Shown: in pieces, positions 1 through 7,210 of the stretch | Numbering within the stretch: position 1 is the first letter of the stretch | How the letters are laid out: the number at the start of each line of letters is the position of its first letter | NCBI GenBank assembly: GCA_964371655.1 | Contig: CAYJOD010000104.1 | Span: forward strand, 1-21,426 | Reading direction: 5' to 3' | From: CAZGSN01 sp964371655 | GTDB lineage: Bacteria; Desulfobacterota; Binatia; HRBIN30 | DNA length: 21,426 nucleotides | The notes under the pieces: model-generated | What the model was told of the DNA's origin: nothing | Database searches by the model: none | Seen by the model: only the letters and a program-made list of their open reading frames with translations | Position numbers and translations under genes: made by a program

Positions 1-4
1 TCAT

Positions 5-112
5 ATCCGTGCCCATCCGTGGAATCCGTGGTTCCAATTGATGTGTTTGGGCTAAGAGCGGTGCCTATTTGCGATCCCTCTGTGCCTCTGTGTCTCTGTG
101 TCTCTGTGGTGA
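5..112. repeat. simple-repeat leader before glpX
   Basis: The first 194 bases hold no convincing gene. ATCCGTG occurs at 5-11, 15-21 and 24-30. From about 76 to 112 the sequence is a run of TCTGTG-type units (CTCTGTGTCTCTGTG). Such strings recur as intergenic low-complexity repeats in many uncultured bacterial genomes. Open frames that cross it are translations of repeat. I see no clear promoter between 113 and 194. Confidence 0.6.
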
Positions 113-194
113 AGACTCAGCACCAGCCGTCCTGGTGATCCGCTTCGTATAGCTGGAACAACTGCGCAAACTTCGATAAAGCCTGCAGTTACCT

Positions 195-1148
195 ATGGAT
201 CGAAATCTTGCATTGGAAGCGGTGCGCGTGACCGAGGCGGCGGCGCTGGCTTCGGCACGTCTGATGGGACGGGGTGATATTGCCGCGACGGATCGCGCTG
301 GGACCGATGCGATGTCGAAGGCGCTGCGTGCCATTGTCGTCTCCGGCACCATCGTCATCGGCGAAGGCGAGAAGGGCGACGCCGACATCCTCTATACGGG
401 CGAGAAGGTCGGTACCGGCTCTGGACCGGAGATCGATGTCGGCCTCGATCCCCTCGAAGGAGCGACGATCTGTGCCACCGGCGGCTTTAACGCGCTGGCG
501 ATCATCGCCTTCGCCCAGCCCGGCGGCATTCTGCGCTGTCCCGATACGCCGATGGAAAAAATCGTCGTTGGCCCGGAAGGACGCACTGTCATCGACCTCG
601 ACAAGTCTCCGAGCGACAATCTGCGTATGCTCGCCGATGCCAAGGGTGTGTACGTCGCCGACCTGACGGTCGCCATTCTCGATCGGCCGCGGCACGAGAA
701 CCTGATCAAGGAGGTGCGCCGCGCCGGTGCACGCATCAAGCTGCTGGCGGACGGCGACGTTGCCGCGGGGATCGCGACGGCCTTGCCGAGCTCGGGTATC
801 GACATGCTGCTCGGTGTCGGCGGCGGACCGCAGGGCGTGTTGACCGCGGCGGCGATGCGTTGCAACGGCGGCGGCATGCAGGCGCGCTTCCGGCCGCGCA
901 ACGCCGGGGAGGCCGACAGCCTGCGAGCCGCCGGGATCGAAGATGTCGGCGCGCGCTATTCCGCCGAAACCATGGCGTCGGGAAGCGTGATGTTCGCGGC
1001 CACCGGGGTCACCGACGGCGACCTGCTGCGCGGCGTGCGCTTCTACAAGGGTGGGGCGACGACGAATTCGGTGGTCATGCGCTCGCGCACTCTGACCTCG
1101 CGCGTCATCAACGCGACGCACCGATTCGATTTGAAGCCGGAGTATTAG
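195..1148 (+). CDS. glpX: class II fructose-1,6-bisphosphatase family protein (GlpX-like), active site altered
   Basis: This 317-residue cytoplasmic protein is collinear with GlpX, which removes the 1-phosphate of fructose 1,6-bisphosphate in gluconeogenesis. It shows the family signature GTIVIGEGE (51-59), DPLEG (85-89), RPRH (164-167), DGDVA (186-190) and a Gly-rich GVGGGPQGV near 207-215. Numbering matches E. coli GlpX from my memory of that sequence without gaps to about 213, so residues can be compared: Asp33, Glu57, Asp85, Glu88, Arg166, Asp186 and Asp188 are kept. Thr90 is Ala, Glu213 is Gln, Lys29 is Ile, Tyr119 is Pro and Asp61 is Gly. Family membership is clear; FBPase activity is not assured. 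ATG at 195 gives the usual length but has a weak ribosome site. It is the first gene of the plus-strand run leading to the mutase genes. Confidence 0.88.
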   Translation: MDRNLALEAVRVTEAAALASARLMGRGDIAATDRAGTDAMSKALRAIVVSGTIVIGEGEKGDADILYTGEKVGTGSGPEIDVGLDPLEGATICATGGFNALAIIAFAQPGGILRCPDTPMEKIVVGPEGRTVIDLDKSPSDNLRMLADAKGVYVADLTVAILDRPRHENLIKEVRRAGARIKLLADGDVAAGIATALPSSGIDMLLGVGGGPQGVLTAAAMRCNGGGMQARFRPRNAGEADSLRAAGIEDVGARYSAETMASGSVMFAATGVTDGDLLRGVRFYKGGATTNSVVMRSRTLTSRVINATHRFDLKPEY

Positions 1149-1191
1149 CGCGCCGGGCGCGCGTATCTCGTATCTCGTGAAGCGTATCTCG
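1148..1191 (+). repeat. GC hairpin plus TATCTCG direct repeats
   Basis: Directly after the glpX stop, GCGCGCC (1148-1154) faces GGCGCGC (1156-1162). TATCTCG then occurs at 1164-1170, 1171-1177 and 1185-1191. No T-tract follows, so this is not a typical intrinsic terminator. It fills most of the gap before the hydratase gene. Confidence 0.5.
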
Positions 1192-1217
1192 TCCGAAGCG
1201 AAGTAAGGTTGCGCGCT

Positions 1218-2000
1218 ATGGCATTCGAAAACATTCTCGTTGAAGCCGATGGTGCGGTGGTCGTTGTCACCATCAACCGGCCCAAGGCGCTCAACGCGCT
1301 GAACCCGGAGACGCTGTCGGAGCTCGGGCGCTGCGCGGCAGACCTGTCGCGCGATGGTCGCACCCGTTGCCTGATTCTCACCGGTGCCGGCGAGCGTGCC
1401 TTTGTTGCCGGCGCCGACATCGCCGCCATGGAGAAGATGTCGGCAGCCGAGGGGCGCGCCATGGCCTTGCATGGGCAGGCGGTCATGCGCGAGCTCGAGC
1501 TCCTGCCGATCCCAGTGATCGCGGCGGTGAACGGCTTTGCCCTCGGCGGCGGCCTCGAACTGGCAATGGCCTGCGACGTAATCCTGGCGTCGTCGAGCGC
1601 GAAGTTTGGTCAGCCCGAAATCAACCTCGGCATCATCCCCGGCTTCGGCGGCACGCAGCGTCTGGCGCGCCGGATTGGTATCGGCGCGGCAAGGTTGCTG
1701 GTGTACAGTGGCGACATGATCACCGCTGACGAAGCCTTGCGCCTCGGGCTGATCAATCGCGTCGTCGAGCCGGCCGAACTAATGAAGGAAGCGCGCCAGC
1801 TCGCCGCCAATCTGGCCGCCAAAGCGCCGCTCGCGCTCAAACAGGCCAAGGCGGCGATCAACGCCGGTATCGAAGCCGACTTGGACACCGGTTGCCGTTA
1901 CGAAGCGGAGTCGTTCGCGGTCACCTTCGCAACCGACGATCGCCGCGAAGGCATGCGCGCATTTCTCGACAAGCGTGTGGCGGCATTCAAAGGACAGTAG
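1218..2000 (+). CDS. enoyl-CoA hydratase/isomerase (crotonase family)
   Basis: A 260-residue crotonase-fold enzyme, the normal length for a stand-alone enoyl-CoA hydratase, which adds water to trans-2-enoyl-CoA in fatty-acid or branched-chain acyl-CoA breakdown. The oxyanion-hole segment AGADIAAM (about 64-71) and GFALGGGLELA (106-116) are present. Glu114 and Glu134 (in FGQPEINLG) correspond to the two catalytic glutamates of rat hydratase. GFGGTQRL follows. A TTG at 1209 is in frame upstream, but ATG at 1218 gives the normal MAFENI start. The substrate cannot be told from sequence; short-chain enoyl-CoA or 3-hydroxybutyryl-CoA is likely. It lies 4 bases before the next gene and upstream of the mutase, which fits one acyl-CoA operon. 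Confidence 0.92.
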   Translation: MAFENILVEADGAVVVVTINRPKALNALNPETLSELGRCAADLSRDGRTRCLILTGAGERAFVAGADIAAMEKMSAAEGRAMALHGQAVMRELELLPIPVIAAVNGFALGGGLELAMACDVILASSSAKFGQPEINLGIIPGFGGTQRLARRIGIGAARLLVYSGDMITADEALRLGLINRVVEPAELMKEARQLAANLAAKAPLALKQAKAAINAGIEADLDTGCRYEAESFAVTFATDDRREGMRAFLDKRVAAFKGQ

Positions 2001-2004
2001 GACC

Positions 2005-2338
2005 GTGAAGCGACGAACACTTGTTGCAGGGTCAGAGCCCACAAGCCCGAGCCCCGAGCCGCCAGACCCTTCTTCCTGGCAATCGGTTTACGCAACGCCG
2101 ATCGAAGTGGAGGCGCATGTCGTCAAAGGCTTTCTCGAGCAGTACGGCGTGCCGTGCGTGATTCGCCATGACCGCTTCAGCGTCCATCCGCTGACCTTCT
2201 GCGCCTTTGGCCAAGTCGAGATCCTCGTGCCTTGCGATTGGACGAAGGTGGCGCGCGGACTCATCGCCGGACGCAGCACCCCGCGCCGGCAGGCGCGGAC
2301 TCAGCGCTCGGGACTCAGCGCTGTCGTAGGGAGATCGC

Positions 2339-2352
<14 letters not shown>
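2005..2352 (+). CDS. DUF2007-type small protein
   Basis: GTG at 2005, four bases after the hydratase stop, gives 115 residues. The core VYATPIEVEAHVVKGFLEQYG followed by a strand ending in VEILVPCDW has the pattern of DUF2007 (putative prokaryotic signal-transducing proteins), small alpha/beta domains of unknown role. The first 30 residues and the last 25 are Pro/Ser- and Arg-rich and coincide with GAGCCCCGAGCC-like and GCGGACTCAGCGC-like repeat DNA. The true conserved domain is therefore only about 60 residues in the middle. It overlaps the mutase start by 14 bases, so the two are probably translated together. Confidence 0.7.
2028..2075 (+). repeat. GAGCCCCGAGCC-type low-complexity repeat
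   Basis: The stretch containing CCCGAGCCCCGAGCC belongs by eye to the same family as 13218-13275 and 14671-14704, where GGCTGG/GGCTCGGGG words recur. Here it lies inside the 5' part of the DUF2007 reading frame and contributes a Pro/Ser-rich segment. Confidence 0.4.
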
Positions 2353-4123
<1,771 letters not shown>

Positions 4124-4159
4124 GACACGCCAATGCGGAGCGAAGTGGAAGGCAAGCTT

Positions 4160-4206
4160 CCCTCTCCCGTGCCAACTCCGGCACGGGAGAGGGTTAGGGT
4201 GAGGGT
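4160..4206. repeat. palindromic repeat between mutase subunits
   Basis: CCCTCTCCCGTGCC (4160-4173) and GGCACGGGAGAGGG (4180-4193) form a perfect 14-bp stem with a 6-base loop. The right arm runs on into TTAGGGTGAGGG, the end word of the repeat family also seen at 8544-8800 and 18283-18362. There is no T-tract. It lies inside the operon, 19 bases before the small-subunit start, so it may affect mRNA stability or the ratio of the two subunits. Confidence 0.85.
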
Positions 4207-4224
4207 CCGGTTGAGAGTGAAATC

Positions 4225-4632
4225 GTGAGCCAACGCCCGCTGCGTATTCTGGTTGCCAAGGTCGGTCTCGACGGTCACGACCGCGGCGCCAAGGTCATCG
4301 CCCGCGCCCTACGCGACGGCGGCTTCGAGGTCATCTACACCGGCCTGCACCAAACCCCCGAGATGGTCGCCGAAGCCGCGCTCCAGGAAGACGTCGACGC
4401 CATCGGCCTCAGCATCCTCTCGGGCGCACACATGGTTCTGTTTACGGCCGTCCTCGACGAGCTCAAGAAACGCGGCGCCGAAGGCATCGTCCTGTTCGGC
4501 GGCGGCATCATTCCGCCGGAGGATATCGTTGAGCTCAAGGCCATCGGGGTGAGAGAGCTGTTCACCCCAGGCGCGAGCATGGACGACATCAACGCCTGGG
4601 TGCGCGCCAACGTGAAGCGTCGCGACGAGTGA
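4225..4632 (+). CDS. acyl-CoA mutase small subunit (cobalamin-binding)
   Basis: A 135-residue stand-alone B12-binding domain. The N-terminus RILVAKVGLDGHDRG carries the DxHxxG motif (Asp16, His18, Gly21). His18 is expected to replace dimethylbenzimidazole as the lower cobalt ligand (base-off/His-on). GLSILSGAH (the SxL segment) and FGGGIIP (the GG segment) complete the Rossmann-like domain. Length equals IcmB-type small subunits (about 136). The GTG at 4225 is chosen because it gives the standard start MSQRPLRILVAKVG. The ribosome site is weak (GAG only). It follows the large subunit by 101 bases, most of which are the hairpin repeat. Confidence 0.94.
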   Translation: MSQRPLRILVAKVGLDGHDRGAKVIARALRDGGFEVIYTGLHQTPEMVAEAALQEDVDAIGLSILSGAHMVLFTAVLDELKKRGAEGIVLFGGGIIPPEDIVELKAIGVRELFTPGASMDDINAWVRANVKRRDE

Positions 4633-4656
4633 TCGCTTGCGAGCGGCTAGCGTGCC

Positions 4657-5286
4657 TCATCCCGCATAGCCACAGACGCCCATCCTCGGTGAGTTGACCA
4701 CCGGGAGGTAAACTTCCTCCTCGGCGTGAGGGTGCTCGTCAGCGTGTGTGTCGCAGAAGAGGCCGCCGTCTTCTTCAAAGCAATATTGGCACAGCGTCGT
4801 CGCGGGGGCGTCGCACTCGTCGCACGACCAAGCAGGGGGCTCGTTGCGTGCGAGCAAACGAACCGGCGCATCGCCCGCTGCACCAACGCGCGTACCAACG
4901 ACTTGACCTCCGAGGCGCGTAGTGGAGCCAAAGTCGTAATCGTACTTGAACTTTAGACCTTTGGTGGAAAGCACGGTTCCAATCTTGGCACCTTTATCCA
5001 ATTCGCCATGGCCTACGTAGAAGGCGCTCATGTGCCCGCAGCACTCGAGCCAAACTCTCCGCAGGAGTGCATCAATGTCGTCGAGCGCAGCTCCGGCCTT
5101 GGCCTCAACGAAGAGCCAGTAGCGCGGGTCTCCGGGGGATTCGAACCGGAGCTCCACCATCTTTGTGCTCGTGCCTCTTGTGTCATGGGCGGGCAGACAC
5201 TTGTCGAGATGGCCGGCCATGGCCCCCTTTGTAGTGGAATGACCGCAGATGTCGCACTTCCCTGACGTCTTACGCGATTCTGGCAT
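4657..5286 (-). CDS. plasmid pRiA4b ORF-3-like protein with zinc fingers (probable integron cassette gene)
   Basis: A 209-residue protein. Residues about 43-130 match the pRiA4b ORF-3 (IS1096 passenger TnpR-like) domain: WLFVEAKAGAALDDIDALLR, WLECCGHMSAF and KFKYDYDFGSTT. An N-terminal zinc ribbon (Cys11, Cys14, His26, Cys30) precedes it. A C-terminal Cys/His cluster (Cys155, 158, 166, 169, 178, His181, His185) and the typical end LPVVNSPRMGVCGYAG follow. Biochemical role unknown; such genes are common passengers of mobile DNA. ATG at 5286 follows a strong GAGGAGG, and a TTG one codon earlier is rejected. The start lies only 18 bases past the GTTGGGC end of an attC-like site, the position expected for a gene cassette. 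It converges on the mutase small-subunit gene 24 bases away, and no second attC is seen there. Confidence 0.8.
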   Translation of the reverse strand: MPESRKTSGKCDICGHSTTKGAMAGHLDKCLPAHDTRGTSTKMVELRFESPGDPRYWLFVEAKAGAALDDIDALLRRVWLECCGHMSAFYVGHGELDKGAKIGTVLSTKGLKFKYDYDFGSTTRLGGQVVGTRVGAAGDAPVRLLARNEPPAWSCDECDAPATTLCQYCFEEDGGLFCDTHADEHPHAEEEVYLPVVNSPRMGVCGYAG

Positions 5287-5303
5287 CAAGACCTCCTCGT
5301 GAC

Positions 5304-5385
5304 GCCCAACGGCTCAGTTCAGGCGCGGCGGCCACCGAGTTTAGACGAGCTTCCGGCTGCCGTCGCCTGCAGCCGCTTGTCGGCC
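5304..5385 (-). other. degenerate integron attC (59-base element)
   Basis: Read on the minus strand, the site ends in GTTGGGC (5310-5304), which fits the R' consensus GTTRRRY, and begins with GGCCGAC (5385-5379), a two-mismatch form of its complement GCCCAAC. Inside, CGGCTGCAG faces CTGAGCCG, complementary with one extra unpaired G, like the extrahelical base of attC sites. The roughly 40-base centre is imperfectly self-complementary (GGCGACGGC against GCCGCCGCGCC). The 3' end sits next to the zinc-finger gene's ribosome site. The altered left core suggests the site is decayed or poorly active. No integrase is in the window. Confidence 0.6.
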
Positions 5386-5472
5386 AGGATCCTCGAACGC
5401 ACGGCTGAAGTTCGTACTCTCTTCGAATTGTGAGCGCCATTGCAAGAACTAGGTTGATCGATTGCTGGCCAT

Positions 5473-5895
5473 TCATCGTCGCCGAGATGAGCTCTGCCTT
5501 CGAAATCTGGGGAAGAGTAGGAGCGCGACACCAAGTAGCAATATCCAAGGGCTGGAGAACTGCGTGCTCGGCGCAATGGCCGCACAACCGCGGCCCGCAG
5601 GGGCCACCGTTGGCGTTGGAGTAGGCGAAGGCGTTGGTGTGGAGGTGGGCGTTGAGGTGGCGGTAGGCCGTGCGGTGGGCGTGGGAGAAACACATGCGCA
5701 CGGCGTTGGTGTCCTTGCTCCGAGAGGCATGCAGAACGATACAGGGCAGCAGTAGGCGTTCTCGGTGAAGCAGCTCGTGCCTGGTGGGCAGACCGTATCT
5801 TGTGAACAGAGTTGTGCGTCCGCCAAGCGGACCTCGAACGCAATGACGAGGAAGAGCACGGCGACGCCGTAAGGTAACTTTGCCGTGTCAGCCAT
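5473..5895 (-). CDS. secreted Cys-rich protein with Thr-Pro linker and C-terminal sorting tail
   Basis: From ATG at 5895 this is 140 residues: a signal peptide (1-27, core VAVLFLVIAF, likely cut after ADA), a Cys-rich region (Cys30, 36, 42, 49, 50, 55, 66, 68), a Thr-Pro/Ser-Pro linker (about 71-97), then GRGC (101-104), a hydrophobic stretch (WILLLGVALLLF, 117-128) and an Arg-rich end. The GC-hydrophobic-Arg layout resembles MYXO-CTERM, GlyGly-CTERM and JDVT-CTERM surface-anchoring tails; the exact class is uncertain. The frame is open 21 codons further up to 5958, but those codons look like HepT, so 5895 is preferred because it places the signal peptide first. The ribosome site at 5895 is poor. 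Function unknown; probably cell-surface. Confidence 0.6.
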   Translation of the reverse strand: MADTAKLPYGVAVLFLVIAFEVRLADAQLCSQDTVCPPGTSCFTENAYCCPVSFCMPLGARTPTPCACVSPTPTARPTATSTPTSTPTPSPTPTPTVAPAGRGCAAIAPSTQFSSPWILLLGVALLLFPRFRRQSSSRRR

Positions 5896-5958
5896 TCCTA
5901 TTCGCGCCAAGCATCGGTCGATGGAGGCAAGCTTTGCAAGCAGAACGTCTCGAGTCAT
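5896..5958 (-). pseudogene. hepT: 5' remnant of hepT (toxin of the MntA-HepT pair)
   Basis: Twenty-one codons starting at the ATG that overlaps the mntA stop (ATGA, 5958-5955) read MTRDVLLAKLASIDRCLARI plus Gly. This matches the HepT start pattern with K..SI.RC..RI, for example the Shewanella protein, which begins MNDIIINKIATIKRCIKRI. After that, similarity stops and the frame runs into the signal peptide of the Cys-rich protein. The HEPN catalytic core (R-x4-6-H) is entirely missing, so no toxin can be made. Confidence 0.6.
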
Positions 5959-6476
5959 GAGGAACGTCGCTTCAGCAACGCCTCCTCGATTGGCCGGCGG
6001 ATGCGCTTGAGGTCGAAGTAGTCGGTGAGGGTTCTCGCGAAGAAGTCATGAAACGCTTCCGGCCTCGGCATGGAAAGAACCCGATGGTTGCGGAGCACCT
6101 CCATGCTCAGAATGGGCGAGGCGGTGTCGAGAATGACCAAGTCAACCGCACATTGGGCAAACGCCTCCAGGTCGGTGCGCAGCTTCCCGAGAGTCTGCCA
6201 GTCGATCATCTCTCGACGGCCTAGGAGGACTCCGATGTCGAGGTCGCTCTGCGCGTCAAGGCGCCCGGATGCAGCGGAGCCGTAAACAAGGGTTGCCGCC
6301 GGATGAAGGCGCGAGTCAATCAGCTGCGCCACAGCGGTCAGACGGTCTCGCAGCGTCCCGACGTCGAGGGTTTGGAGAGTCTCCACACGGCCATCTGTAT
6401 CACGGTGAGGCGTCAGGGTCCAAGTTGGCACCGTCTGGGTCGAGGCCGCAGGGAAAATAGAGACGCCGATTGCCAC
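5955..6476 (-). CDS. mntA: MntA-type minimal nucleotidyltransferase (antitoxin), orphaned
   Basis: A Pol-beta-like nucleotidyltransferase domain with the GSx10DxD signature: GS at 66-67 in VYGSAASGRLD, then SDLDIG with Asp78 and Asp80. A third acidic residue is likely in VDLVILD. In intact type VII pairs, MntA AMPylates the HEPN RNase HepT. Here the partner is reduced to 21 codons. GTG at 6476 has a GGAGGT ten bases upstream and gives 173 residues. An internal GTG at 6386 (VETLQTL) gives 143 residues, closer to the family's usual size, and the first 30 residues look unconserved. The C-terminus overlaps the hepT ATG, the usual coupling of this pair. Confidence 0.8.
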   Translation of the reverse strand: MAIGVSIFPAASTQTVPTWTLTPHRDTDGRVETLQTLDVGTLRDRLTAVAQLIDSRLHPAATLVYGSAASGRLDAQSDLDIGVLLGRREMIDWQTLGKLRTDLEAFAQCAVDLVILDTASPILSMEVLRNHRVLSMPRPEAFHDFFARTLTDYFDLKRIRRPIEEALLKRRSS

Positions 6477-6532
6477 CCGCCCCCTACCTCCTGTAAGTGG
6501 CGTGGATGGAAGACGGTTTACCGAGGACGAGA

Positions 6533-6745
6533 ATGACCAGATGGGTTGTGGGCATCGTCGTTGCGCAGATCTTCATGTACCTGTTTTTCTACCGCGACCA
6601 TCCCTTGCAAACCATGCTTGCATCTATTGGGGGTGGGTGTTTGGGGATCGGGGTTACCTATGCCTTTGATGCCTGGGATCGGCTCACTGCGCGCAGGAAG
6701 CGAATTGCCGGGCAAGATTCCGAATTGCCGGGCAAGAGGGGCTGA
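6533..6745 (+). CDS. small membrane protein, unknown
   Basis: ATG at 6533 follows GAGG at six bases and gives 70 residues. Two hydrophobic stretches (VVGIVVAQIFMYLFF, about 4-18, and about 26-44 with a Gly-rich GGGCLGIG) suggest a two-span inner-membrane hairpin with a basic tail. The last 14 or so residues are encoded by the palindromic repeat at 6702-6764, so the native C-terminus may have been altered. An in-frame start at 6497 adds 12 residues without a better ribosome site. No family recognised. It is divergent from mntA. Confidence 0.5.
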   Translation: MTRWVVGIVVAQIFMYLFFYRDHPLQTMLASIGGGCLGIGVTYAFDAWDRLTARRKRIAGQDSELPGKRG

Positions 6746-6764
6746 TAAGCGAATTGCCGGGCAA
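6702..6764. repeat. three copies of GAATTGCCGGGCAA
   Basis: GAATTGCCGGGCAA occurs at 6702-6715, 6722-6735 and 6751-6764, spaced 20 and 29 bases apart. Each holds the interrupted palindrome TTGCC-G-GGCAA. The array overlaps the end of the small membrane protein gene. Confidence 0.85.
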
Positions 6765-6771
6765 AGCCATC

Positions 6772-7008
6772 CTACTCCAATCCAGCGATCTGGTGGCCTC
6801 CGAACTTCTGGAGTTCGAAATCGCCATCGACGATCCGTGCTCGGCGGGCCATGATCTTTGCGAATCGATGCCGATTGGCTTTGACCAGTTCGATTGCTCT
6901 CAGTATCTCGGCCTCTGGAATTATGTCGAGGCGTGCGCCATCACCGGAAATTTCCCAGTGCGTCCATGTTCGATCGAGAGATGGAAATGGACTGAGAGGC
7001 TTGGCCAC
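6772..7008 (-). CDS. hypothetical short protein
   Basis: A 78-residue frame from a GTG at 7008. The middle, EILRAIELVKANRHRFAKIM followed by ARRARIVDGDFEL, reads like a folded helix-strand protein with alternating charged and hydrophobic residues, unlike the competing plus-strand frame. No family recognised. The ribosome site is poor (GAGG one base before GTG), so it may be the 3' remnant of a longer gene. It is flanked by the palindrome array and by about 200 bases (7009-7210) in which I see nothing definite. Confidence 0.35.
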   Translation of the reverse strand: MAKPLSPFPSLDRTWTHWEISGDGARLDIIPEAEILRAIELVKANRHRFAKIMARRARIVDGDFELQKFGGHQIAGLE

Positions 7009-7210
7009 GCCTCGACTATGGCACGAGCGCCAGGCCGATGCACGACCGTCGGCGAGGCATCAACTTTCAAACTGAACCACTACCACCGTCTGACACCAGA
7101 CAGACCCATAGCCAAATCGGCCTCAAACGCTTCCGCCCGCGAGCGTTCCAAAGCGCCGTCGTCGCTACTTGCATCGCGGGTGCGATTCTTCGACAAACTC
7201 GCAGGCAAAC

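Noticed and set aside
189..1472. 427-codon open frame on the minus strand across glpX
   Set aside because: Antisense to well-supported GlpX and hydratase genes. The product is Arg/His/Asp-rich with no family pattern, a normal by-product of high-GC codon usage.
4160..4193. Intrinsic terminator after the mutase large subunit
   Set aside because: The stem is perfect but no T-tract follows, and the next gene is the obligate small subunit. It is better explained as a palindromic repeat.
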